Of a stretch of DNA of 27,483 nucleotides, positions 13,322 through 20,595 are shown in pieces. This DNA is from Fidelibacterota bacterium (GTDB taxonomy: Bacteria; Marinisomatota; SORT01), in the NCBI GenBank assembly GCA_022563775.1, contig JADFMS010000013.1, positions 1 through 27,483 on the forward strand, read 5' to 3'. Below the pieces are notes generated by a model, which saw only the letters and a list, made by a program, of their open reading frames with translations, was not told where the DNA came from and did not search any database. The number at the start of each line of letters is the position of its first letter. Within the stretch, counting starts at the first letter, position 1. Position numbers and translations under genes: made by a program.

Positions 13322-14716
13322 ATGAGACATTTGTTACTAATCGATCCTGACTCGAAAAGCAGAGTAGCGATTCAGAAATTAGTTGAGAGGGAGGGTTGGA
13401 CCATCGACTCGCTAAGCAGCGGCTTCGATGCTCTTGCGTGGCTTGCAATAAATCGGACTGATCTGATATTGATGAGTATGGATATTCCGATGATCAGCCC
13501 GGTTAAGGTTCTCAATAAGATGAAAAGATTGCTAAATAGAACTCCCGTAATTTTAATGGCAGACGTAAACAATCATCCAAAGGTGACAGAAGGATATCAG
13601 GCTGGCGCCTATAGAATCCTTTTCAAGCCGTTGTCTCCCGAATTGCTTGTGAAGAATATTGAGGAGGCAATGAGCTTTAAGGAATTATCATCCTCGATGA
13701 AAAGACCGGATCTGCTCCATACTTTCTTACAAGGATATGGCGACTTAAACGGAAACAGTAAAGCATCCCAAGAGTTGTACGTTAAGATAGACAGAATATT
13801 GGATTCAGCTATAACGGTGATGATTACCGGTGAAAGCGGTACCGGAAAGGAGGTAACTGCAAAGACCATACACCGCTACGGAAGTTTAAAGGCTCAACCG
13901 TTCGTGTCGGTCAACTGCGCCGCCATTCCGGAAAGTTTACAGGAGAGTGAGCTTTTCGGGTATGATAAAGGAGCGTTCACCGGAGCATATGCTGATAAGG
14001 TAGGGAAGTTTGAAGCTGCAAATAACGGTACTCTATTCCTTGACGAAATCGGCGATATGAGTTTGCCGCTGCAGGCAAAGATTCTCAGGTTTATCGAGAC
14101 AGGTGAATTAGAACGTGTAGGCGGTATACTGAGGAGGGGAGTGAGCGTCAGACTTATCGCCGCTACAAATAAAGACATTCAAGAGGAAGTGAGGGAAAAA
14201 CGTTTCAGGGAGGATCTATATCATCGCATCAACGTGTATCCCATCGAACTCCCGTCATTAAGAGACCGGAAGGACGACATTGCCATACTCGCCTCATCAA
14301 TACTCAAGGAGATGATAGGCACAGACAAGAAACGTATCTCAATTCTGCCTGAAACTTATGACTTGCTGAATAAGAACGATTGGCAGGGAAATGTGCGAGA
14401 GCTCATTAATTCCCTCAACAGAGCCATAGTCAGCTCCAAAGAGGGTGTATTAAGAGTAGAAGATTTTTCGCTGCTCGGTGAAACTATAGCGCGAAAGGAA
14501 ATAACAGCTGAGGAAGAAATAGTTACCGAACCGATTACAACTCTTAAGAAAGTAGAGAGGGAGGCGATACTCAATGCCTTGCGTTTTACCGATGGAAATA
14601 TTCAACGCGCTTCAAAAGCATTGGGTATAACTCGAGCTACTATGTATAATAAACTGAAACGCTATAACATAACGATAAAGCGGGAGATAAGGGAGCCGAA
14701 TTCCCAGGAAGTATAA
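13322..14716 (+). CDS. NtrC-family sigma54 activator with degenerate receiver domain
   Basis: This is 464 residues. The AAA+ core has Walker A GESGTGKE, the sigma54-contact loop GAFTGA and Walker B GTLFLDEIGD. The C-terminus has a Fis-type helix-turn-helix (about 430-455, NIQRASKALGITRATMYNKL). The N-terminal receiver is altered: the phospho-acceptor site in DLILMSMDIP is S52, the early acidic triad reads D8-P9-D10, the Thr position is Ala, and only K102 is kept. ATG 13322 is chosen because GAGGG lies 6 bases upstream and residues before it do not fit the family. It sits between pilB and pilC, and its TAA overlaps the pilC ATG (TAATG), so it probably controls pilus genes through sigma54. No clear -24/-12 site was found in the window. 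Confidence 0.88.
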   Translation: MRHLLLIDPDSKSRVAIQKLVEREGWTIDSLSSGFDALAWLAINRTDLILMSMDIPMISPVKVLNKMKRLLNRTPVILMADVNNHPKVTEGYQAGAYRILFKPLSPELLVKNIEEAMSFKELSSSMKRPDLLHTFLQGYGDLNGNSKASQELYVKIDRILDSAITVMITGESGTGKEVTAKTIHRYGSLKAQPFVSVNCAAIPESLQESELFGYDKGAFTGAYADKVGKFEAANNGTLFLDEIGDMSLPLQAKILRFIETGELERVGGILRRGVSVRLIAATNKDIQEEVREKRFREDLYHRINVYPIELPSLRDRKDDIAILASSILKEMIGTDKKRISILPETYDLLNKNDWQGNVRELINSLNRAIVSSKEGVLRVEDFSLLGETIARKEITAEEEIVTEPITTLKKVEREAILNALRFTDGNIQRASKALGITRATMYNKLKRYNITIKREIREPNSQEV

Positions 14717-15927
14717 TGCCTGAATTTTCATACAAAGCGAAGAATATGGCTGGAGAGATATTTACGGGGATCTTGAGTGTGTCTTCAGAGCAAGAGGTTA
14801 ATGATTTTTTGGATCAGCAGGAATATTTTCCGATCGAGATCAAAGAGCAGAAAGGAAAAAGCGACAGCATCAATTTCTTCGACCGGTTCCAGAAAGTAAG
14901 CACTAGTGATATTGCTAATTTTACAAAACAAGTTGCCACTCTCATCGGCGCCGGAGTCCCGATAGTGGCTGCGCTTGAAGCGCTCCACGATCAGACTGAT
15001 GATGAAAAGTTCAGAGGTATCATCGGAGCACTCATAACGGAAGTAAGCGCGGGAGTGAGCTTTTCAGATTCTCTTTTGAAGCATAAATCCACATTTTCCA
15101 ACCTATATGTTAATATGGTTCGAGCAGGTGAAAGCGCCGGTGTGTTGGAAGATGTGCTTAGGAGACTTAGCGATTTTATGGAGCATGACGAATCGGTCAA
15201 AAAAAGTATAAAGAGCGCAATGAGGTATCCCATAATTGTAATGGTAGCGCTTACCATGGCGTTCTTTTTCGCGGTAACATTCATTATTCCGAAATTTGCA
15301 ACGCTGTTCGAGCGTTCGGGGGTTGAACTTCCGATAATTACACAGATGCTGCTACTGATAAATTCTCTGATAACCGATTATTGGTATATAGCGTTCTCAA
15401 CGTTAGGAATGATCATCTATTTGATACGCAGAGTATTGGGCACTACGAAAGGACGTTTGATGTGGGATGGATTCAAGTTAAAATTACCTGTGTTCGGACC
15501 TCTATTTCTTAAAAATTCCATATCCCGTTTCACCCATATGCTTGAAACATTAAACACAAGTGGAATACATATCATCGAGGCATTACAAATTTGTTCCGAA
15601 ACCGCGGGAAATGCGGCGATAAGCAAAGAGATAGATCAAGCTCGTTTAGATGTGGAGATCGGCACCGGTTTGGCAGAGGCGTTAGAGAGAGGACATTTGT
15701 TTCCTCCAATGACCATCAGGATGATAAAAACGGGACAGGATGCCGGTTCTTTGGACGAAATGCTTGTCAGCATTTTCAGGCAATATGATGATGAAGTAAA
15801 ATATCTGACAGAACGACTTTCCGCAATGGTTGAGCCGATGATGACCGTTATAATTGGGGTGTTTATTCTGATAATTGCGCTTGGAATTTTCCTGCCTATG
15901 TGGGGGATGTACGATGCTGTCAAGTAA
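14716..15927 (+). CDS. pilC: Type IV pilus / type II secretion inner-membrane platform protein (PilC/GspF)
   Basis: This 403-residue protein anchors the assembly ATPase in the inner membrane. It contains the two-fold repeated GspF domain: the first copy (about 65-190, ...FTKQVATLIGAGVPIVAALEAL...) and the second (about 265-395, ISRFTHMLETLNTSGIHIIEAL...). Three membrane segments lie near 168-190, 215-235 and 375-397, the usual topology. The N-terminal segment MPEFSYKAKNMAGE is typical. Its start overlaps the sigma54 activator stop, and the next gene, a lipoprotein, begins 6 bases after its end. Confidence 0.92.
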   Translation: MPEFSYKAKNMAGEIFTGILSVSSEQEVNDFLDQQEYFPIEIKEQKGKSDSINFFDRFQKVSTSDIANFTKQVATLIGAGVPIVAALEALHDQTDDEKFRGIIGALITEVSAGVSFSDSLLKHKSTFSNLYVNMVRAGESAGVLEDVLRRLSDFMEHDESVKKSIKSAMRYPIIVMVALTMAFFFAVTFIIPKFATLFERSGVELPIITQMLLLINSLITDYWYIAFSTLGMIIYLIRRVLGTTKGRLMWDGFKLKLPVFGPLFLKNSISRFTHMLETLNTSGIHIIEALQICSETAGNAAISKEIDQARLDVEIGTGLAEALERGHLFPPMTIRMIKTGQDAGSLDEMLVSIFRQYDDEVKYLTERLSAMVEPMMTVIIGVFILIIALGIFLPMWGMYDAVK

Positions 15928-15933
15928 ATTCAG

Positions 15934-17508
15934 ATGAACAATTTCAACAGTAAGCTATTCTCTGTCATTATATTGATGATGATTGTTATATCTTGTGGTG
16001 AGAGAGATATATCTGGTCCCGGTAATGACGGCATTTCTCTATTTGACCTAAAAGTAATTTCAATCGGTTTAATCGTATTATTGAGTTGGGATGCGATTGA
16101 CAATTCAGACCTGATAGGTTATAAAATTTATCGTCAGTTCAACGGCGGCGGATTCTTGAAGTACGATTCTGTGGCTGGTGAAGAAACGTCCTACATCGAC
16201 AATACAGTTACCGCGGAAATAGTATATGAATATTATATCACAGCGAAGTTGAAAGACAACAGAGAATCATTGCCTTCTGATACAGTCTGGATCATACCGA
16301 GTCTCACTACACTTGACCTAAGAGCGACGTCAATCGGTTTAAAAGTAATATTAAGTTGGGATGCAATTGACAATTCTACCGTGACAGGCAATAATATTTA
16401 TCGCCGGGAAGACGATGACGGATTCATAAAGTACGATTCAGTGGCAGGTGAAGAAAACTCATTCGCAGACCTCACAGTCACAGCAGATAAAAAATATGAA
16501 TATTATATCACAGTGGAGTTGACAGGCAGCTTAGAATCATTGCCTTCCGATACGGTTCGGATCATACCGGGTCTCACCACCACCTGGGTTTTGGATAATA
16601 GTACGGGCGTTTTAAGTGAATTGACGCATGATGTTGCGCATAAAACAGGAAAATTCTTTAACAATTTACCCTTTGTAACCGCCTTCGATATTGATGAAAA
16701 GAACGGTTATATTTATCTGTTGAATGGTTCGGCTAAAACGCTTATGCTCTACGTCGAAGGTCAAATACCGGGACCGGCAACACTCACAGATTCGGATAGT
16801 GTAGCTATATTGTTCGATGACCCCTCGGACATAGATTATGACTCATTTAGGGATGAGATGTGGCTCGCCGACGGGTCATCGGGAAATATATATCATTATT
16901 TGCAAAATGATCCGGGAAAATGGGTGCTGGCGGATTCTCTATATACCGGTGGCAGCGCCGATGAAGGGCAGATAGATACCAATAACGGTGATTATTGGGT
17001 AGTAAATAAAGCAGGCAGGTCGGTGGAAATTTTTCAAAACCGCAACACCGGATATATAAGAAAAAGTATAGGAGGCTTTACATCAGAGGGAATAATACTT
17101 GCTCTCGATGAGGAGAGGGCAAGAGCGTATGCTGTAGATATAGGTACGGGAGCAGTTTCCGTTATCACGGCAACGGGAGAAGAAACAACAATATCTGCTA
17201 TCAATAAAGCAATTGCGGCTGCGGTTGAACCCGAATCAGGTGATCTTTGGCTTCTTGCGGATGACGATGAAGACGGCAGTTACGATCTTATAAAACTTTC
17301 TGTTATAGGCGGTCGTGTACTCGAGATAAACACAGGTTTGAGTGCGCCCACATGGATGGGAGTGAATTCGTATAATATGAACGTGGTCGTTTTGAATATA
17401 GCATTTGATGAACCTAAAGCGGCGACATTTGACAAATTTGGAAATAACATTAACACGTTTGATTCTCTTACTGAACCGGTAAGAGCGCGGACAGTGAAAT
17501 TAGATTGA
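15934..17508 (+). CDS. Lipoprotein with two duplicated Fn3-like units and a probable beta-propeller
   Basis: This is 524 residues. A hydrophobic signal segment ends in a lipobox V18-I-S-C21, predicting a lipid-anchored envelope protein. Residues 37-126 and 127-216 are tandem 90-residue Fn3-like units, alike at about 58 of 90 positions by eye (both contain LSWDAIDNS, KYDSVAGEE, YEYYIT and ESLPSDTV). The remainder (about 217-524) has repeating segments such as AFDIDEKNGYIYLLN, DIDYDSFRDEMWLAD, ALDEERARAYAVD and AVEPESGDLWLLAD, typical of NHL/YVTN-like beta-propellers. It follows pilC by 6 bases in the same operon, so a role at the cell surface linked to the pilus or secretion machine is plausible but unproven. 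ATG 15934 lacks a strong ribosome binding site. Confidence 0.75.
   Translation: MNNFNSKLFSVIILMMIVISCGERDISGPGNDGISLFDLKVISIGLIVLLSWDAIDNSDLIGYKIYRQFNGGGFLKYDSVAGEETSYIDNTVTAEIVYEYYITAKLKDNRESLPSDTVWIIPSLTTLDLRATSIGLKVILSWDAIDNSTVTGNNIYRREDDDGFIKYDSVAGEENSFADLTVTADKKYEYYITVELTGSLESLPSDTVRIIPGLTTTWVLDNSTGVLSELTHDVAHKTGKFFNNLPFVTAFDIDEKNGYIYLLNGSAKTLMLYVEGQIPGPATLTDSDSVAILFDDPSDIDYDSFRDEMWLADGSSGNIYHYLQNDPGKWVLADSLYTGGSADEGQIDTNNGDYWVVNKAGRSVEIFQNRNTGYIRKSIGGFTSEGIILALDEERARAYAVDIGTGAVSVITATGEETTISAINKAIAAAVEPESGDLWLLADDDEDGSYDLIKLSVIGGRVLEINTGLSAPTWMGVNSYNMNVVVLNIAFDEPKAATFDKFGNNINTFDSLTEPVRARTVKLD
16042..16581 (+). repeat. In-gene tandem duplication of a 270-base unit
   Basis: Units 16042-16311 and 16312-16581 are direct repeats at exactly 270 bases, for example CAATCGGTTT at 16061 and again at 16331. 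Each encodes one Fn3-like domain. The bases remain clearly alike, suggesting a fairly recent duplication. Confidence 0.75.
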
Positions 17509-17536
17509 ATTCGGTCATAACGTCGGATCTTGGTTT

Positions 17537-19558
17537 TTGACGATATTTAAGAAAAATCTGCTGCTGACATTTCTCCCGATCGGTGTTTTCCTTCTTGTTT
17601 ATATCGGTGACACGCTTTTCTACATTCATACCGGGGTGGTAGAAGGTCTTTCATGGCTAAGGGAAATTCTTCTTTTCGGCGCAGTAGCAGGATTTGTCCC
17701 CTTGTTATCCTCAATAAAGATTTTGAGACCGGCAGACACAACGGGAAAATTTCGGGTTCTGTTATTCACCGTGCTTTTGTTTTTCGGATTCTCTTACATC
17801 CGCAGGATCATGATTCTACCAGCATTCAGCTCGGTGACGGGATACGCCCTTACATCCATACTTTACTCATTATTAAGTATTATCGCTTTGATTCAGCTGC
17901 GCGACCTCATCTATTTCAAACGGCGGAAAAGTACTGCCCGCGTTTTTTCAATGTGGGTCATATCCGTTGCATTGGTTTCCATCTACGGCGGATTAAGTTC
18001 AAAAGATTTCCAGCAGATGTTGAATGTTGCTATGATTCCTATCGGGTTTTCTGTCTTCAACTCGTTTAGGGTCTCATGGATAGCGTATCTATCGAAAAAA
18101 CAGAAATATCAGATACTCTTGCTCAGTTTGATAATTGTGAGCTTCTCGGCAATGCTTCAGGAGCTTGTAAACGAGAGCGCTGTATATGAATATAGCTACA
18201 GTGTGGAGATATTCGTACGTCTTTCAACGGGATTTATTTCAATTTATATGGGAATTGCATTGATCGGATTGCTGCTGCATCTTCCTACGGCGACCCTGTT
18301 CGATAAAAAAATAAGAGAGATAGAATCATTACAGAGTCTGAGCCGATCGGTAAGTTCCGTTCTTGACTTTGATAAGCTCGCTGAAATGATATCAGAGTTT
18401 ACCGCTGAATATTCAAATTCTCAGTATTCCTGGTTAGTTCTCACCGATGAGGATTCAAATCATTTTTATCTCTCATCATGTTTTGGATTGACCAAAGAAC
18501 AACAGCAAAATATGAATTTCAGTAAAACGGAAGGTACGAGCGGAGCAATTTTCGACAGTAAACAACCTTATATCGCTCAGGACGTTTTGAGAGAGGAAGG
18601 CACAAGGCATCTGAGTTCCTGGAATTCTAATGTGCGGTCTCTAATCGGATATCCATTGATATCCGATTCAAACGTCATCGGAATTTTGTACGCAGCAAAA
18701 AACGAAGAATACGGTTTTGACAATGACGATATTAACTTACTTGGAGCTTTTACGAATCATATAGTCATAGCTCTTGAAAATGCAAAATTACTGAAGAAAT
18801 CTCTTGATAAGGAAAGACTCGAACATGAATTGAGATTGGCGCATGAGGTCCAACTTAATTTGCTGCCCAAGGAAGTACCTGTTCTCTCGGACTCAATAGA
18901 CCTGGCTGCGGCGAGCATGCCGGCAAATGAGGTTGGCGGAGATTATTTCGATTTTATAGAGATTGACGACGACCGTCTCGGAATGGTCATTGGGGATGTT
19001 TCAGGTAAAGGCACATCCGCCGCATTCTATATGGCAGAGATCAAGGGAATGATTCAGGCGTATAGCAGAATATATGATTCACCTCTAAGAATACTCTGCG
19101 ATGTAAATAGAGCATTACACGGCAACATGGATCGTCACTCGTTTATATCGTTGACCTATGCAATAATTGATAGGAAGAGGAACACAATGAAATATGCGAG
19201 AGCGGGACATATGCCGATCTTGTATTACAACAAGAGTAAAGACGTATGGACCGACTTAGAGCCTAAAGGAATCGGTCTTGGAATGGACAAGGGCGATATC
19301 TTTGATAAAATAATCGAAGAGAAAGAACAGAAACTCAAAAAGGATGAACTTTATTATTTCTATACCGATGGAGTTTCCGACGCCATGGATGAAGATCAGA
19401 AGGAGTTCGGTGAGGAGAGAATAAAAGAATCACTGAAGGATTATTTCGATTTCAGTTCAGAAGAAATTAAAGCGAAATTGATTTCCGACATTTGGAATCA
19501 TATGGGTAATCAACCTGTCCACGATGATGTAACTATGATAATAATGAAAATTAAGTAA
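17537..19558 (+). CDS. Membrane-bound GAF-PP2C (SpoIIE/RsbU-type) serine phosphatase
   Basis: This 673-residue protein is predicted to be a sensor that dephosphorylates an anti-sigma-factor antagonist. About eight hydrophobic helices (between 9 and 250) form an N-terminal membrane sensor. A GAF domain follows (about 265-420), then a short helical linker, LAHEVQLNLLPKEVP, typical of RsbU-like proteins. The PP2C/SpoIIE domain (about 440-673) has metal-binding Asp motifs GGDYFD (467-472), GDVSGKG (486-492), DGVSDAMDE and DDVTMI, all intact. It starts at TTG 17537 with only a weak ribosome binding site, 28 bases after the lipoprotein. The STAS antagonist, its likely substrate, is encoded immediately downstream. 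Confidence 0.85.
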   Translation: MTIFKKNLLLTFLPIGVFLLVYIGDTLFYIHTGVVEGLSWLREILLFGAVAGFVPLLSSIKILRPADTTGKFRVLLFTVLLFFGFSYIRRIMILPAFSSVTGYALTSILYSLLSIIALIQLRDLIYFKRRKSTARVFSMWVISVALVSIYGGLSSKDFQQMLNVAMIPIGFSVFNSFRVSWIAYLSKKQKYQILLLSLIIVSFSAMLQELVNESAVYEYSYSVEIFVRLSTGFISIYMGIALIGLLLHLPTATLFDKKIREIESLQSLSRSVSSVLDFDKLAEMISEFTAEYSNSQYSWLVLTDEDSNHFYLSSCFGLTKEQQQNMNFSKTEGTSGAIFDSKQPYIAQDVLREEGTRHLSSWNSNVRSLIGYPLISDSNVIGILYAAKNEEYGFDNDDINLLGAFTNHIVIALENAKLLKKSLDKERLEHELRLAHEVQLNLLPKEVPVLSDSIDLAAASMPANEVGGDYFDFIEIDDDRLGMVIGDVSGKGTSAAFYMAEIKGMIQAYSRIYDSPLRILCDVNRALHGNMDRHSFISLTYAIIDRKRNTMKYARAGHMPILYYNKSKDVWTDLEPKGIGLGMDKGDIFDKIIEEKEQKLKKDELYYFYTDGVSDAMDEDQKEFGEERIKESLKDYFDFSSEEIKAKLISDIWNHMGNQPVHDDVTMIIMKIK

Positions 19559-19597
19559 CAATGAGAACCTTATAACGTAATTAAGATGGAGAGAGTA

Positions 19598-19954
19598 ATG
19601 CAGACAGATATAACAATAAAAATTGATGAGAAAAATGAGACATCGACACTATATGTCGGGGGATATCTCGATGCCCATACAGCCTCAAAATTCGAATCAA
19701 AAATTCAAGAGATAATTCAATCCGGAAAATATAATATCATCTTGAATTTCACCGAACTTGAATACATTTCGAGCGCAGGACTTGGAGTAATAATGGGGAA
19801 TATTGAGGATATTCGAAATCACGATGGCGACATCAAATTGACAGGAATGAGCGATAAGATTTATCGGGTATTTGATCTTGTCGGGTTCCCGAGTTTATAT
19901 GAAATATATAAAACTCAGGAAGAAGCTGAATCCTCCTTCGGTAGTGAAAGTTGA
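19598..19954 (+). CDS. STAS-domain anti-sigma factor antagonist (SpoIIAA/RsbV-like)
   Basis: This 118-residue single STAS domain is the switch protein of a partner-switching system: unphosphorylated it binds the kinase, phosphorylated it releases it. The phosphorylatable Ser lies in YISSAGLGVIMG, where the family has D-S-S-G-L-G. TLYVGGYLDAHTASKFE is the typical first strand and helix. ATG 19598 is chosen over ATG 19586 because GGAGAGAG (19588-19595) lies directly before it. The TGA overlaps the TTG of the kinase gene by 3 bases, indicating coupled translation with that partner. Confidence 0.9.
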   Translation: MQTDITIKIDEKNETSTLYVGGYLDAHTASKFESKIQEIIQSGKYNIILNFTELEYISSAGLGVIMGNIEDIRNHDGDIKLTGMSDKIYRVFDLVGFPSLYEIYKTQEEAESSFGSES

Positions 19955-20391
19955 GCAAAGAGAACAAGGTGTCGAATAGTGATTTCATACTGAAGATTCC
20001 GACTCAGAGTACTAATCTGAAGATAATACGCGATTTTATCACAGATATAGCAGTCAAAGCGGGATTTGACGACTCAGCGTCCTGTGATATCGCTCTCGCT
20101 GTGGATGAAGCATGCACTAATGTCATCAAACATGCCTATAGGGGAGGCAGCGATAAGGAAATTACCGTAAAAGTGCGGTACGATTCCGATAAGATCGTAA
20201 TTAGCATCTCTGATTCGGGTAAGGGTTTTGAATCAGAACCTGATGACGAAGCGGCAATCCAAAAGAAAATGAAGAAATTGCAAAGAGGGGGCTTAGGAAT
20301 ATACCTGATGAAAAAAGCGATGGATGAGGTGGTTTTTGACAGGGACACCGATTCTATGAACTCAGTAAAAATGATAAAATATCTGCATTGA
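19951..20391 (+). CDS. RsbW/SpoIIAB-like anti-sigma factor serine kinase
   Basis: This 146-residue GHKL (HATPase_c_2) protein has N-box VDEACTNVIKHAYRGG, G1 box ISDSGKGFE and G2 box RGGLGIYLMKKAMDEV. Family members phosphorylate the STAS antagonist and hold either a sigma factor or another target inactive. The start is TTG 19951, overlapping the STAS stop; GTG 19969 is an alternative. No sigma factor gene is adjacent, so the controlled output is unknown and may not be a sigma factor at all. A repeat block follows the gene. Confidence 0.9.
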   Translation: MSKENKVSNSDFILKIPTQSTNLKIIRDFITDIAVKAGFDDSASCDIALAVDEACTNVIKHAYRGGSDKEITVKVRYDSDKIVISISDSGKGFESEPDDEAAIQKKMKKLQRGGLGIYLMKKAMDEVVFDRDTDSMNSVKMIKYLH

Positions 20392-20401
20392 ACATTTCGG
20401 T

Positions 20402-20424
20402 GCGGTCAGGCAAGCCCTAACCGC
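20402..20424. repeat. Family-3 short hairpin repeat
   Basis: GCGGT/ACCGC arms enclose AGG/CCC(T) with a CAAG loop and one mismatch. It lies 10 bases after the RsbW-like gene and shares its core with the hairpins at 8592-8615 and 27107-27167. Confidence 0.55.
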
Positions 20425-20435
20425 GCTTATAATTC

Positions 20436-20470
20436 AACCACCCCTAAATCCCCTCCTTAAGAAGGAGGTG
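20436..20470. repeat. Family-1 repeat fragment
   Basis: CAACCACCCC(TAAATC) is followed by a 7-bp hairpin CCTCCTT (20452-20458), loop AAG, AAGGAGG (20462-20468). This corresponds to the first hairpin of the full family-1 unit; the rest is missing. The stretch from 20490 to about 20550 has only a faint family-2 resemblance (GCAGCTGTGACA, GGGCAATCCC). Confidence 0.5.
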
Positions 20471-20557
20471 ATAAGCAGTGTCTTTATGATGAGTTGCGCA
20501 GCTGTGACATGCTCTGTCCGACCGAAGCCAGGTGGGCAATCCCTGTTGCCTTATCCG

Positions 20558-20586
20558 TTGAATTATTGATAATACGGTCGTATAAT
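20558..20586 (+). promoter_or_regulatory. Strong sigma70-type promoter directly before the second phosphatase
   Basis: -35 TTGAAT (20558-20563) and a perfect -10 TATAAT (20581-20586) are separated by 17 bases. The -10 ends 9 bases before ATG 20596, so the message would begin about at the start codon, that is, leaderless or nearly so. This supports separate expression of this phosphatase from the upstream STAS/kinase operon. Confidence 0.6.
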
Positions 20587-20595
20587 TATCTAATT

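Noticed and set aside
17653..18069. 138-codon plus-strand frame
   Set aside because: It overlaps the membrane domain of the first phosphatase in another frame and has no membrane or domain pattern of its own.
20494..20595. N-terminal extension of the second phosphatase
   Set aside because: The extension translates repeat and promoter sequence and does not resemble the family; the ATG at 20596 fits better.
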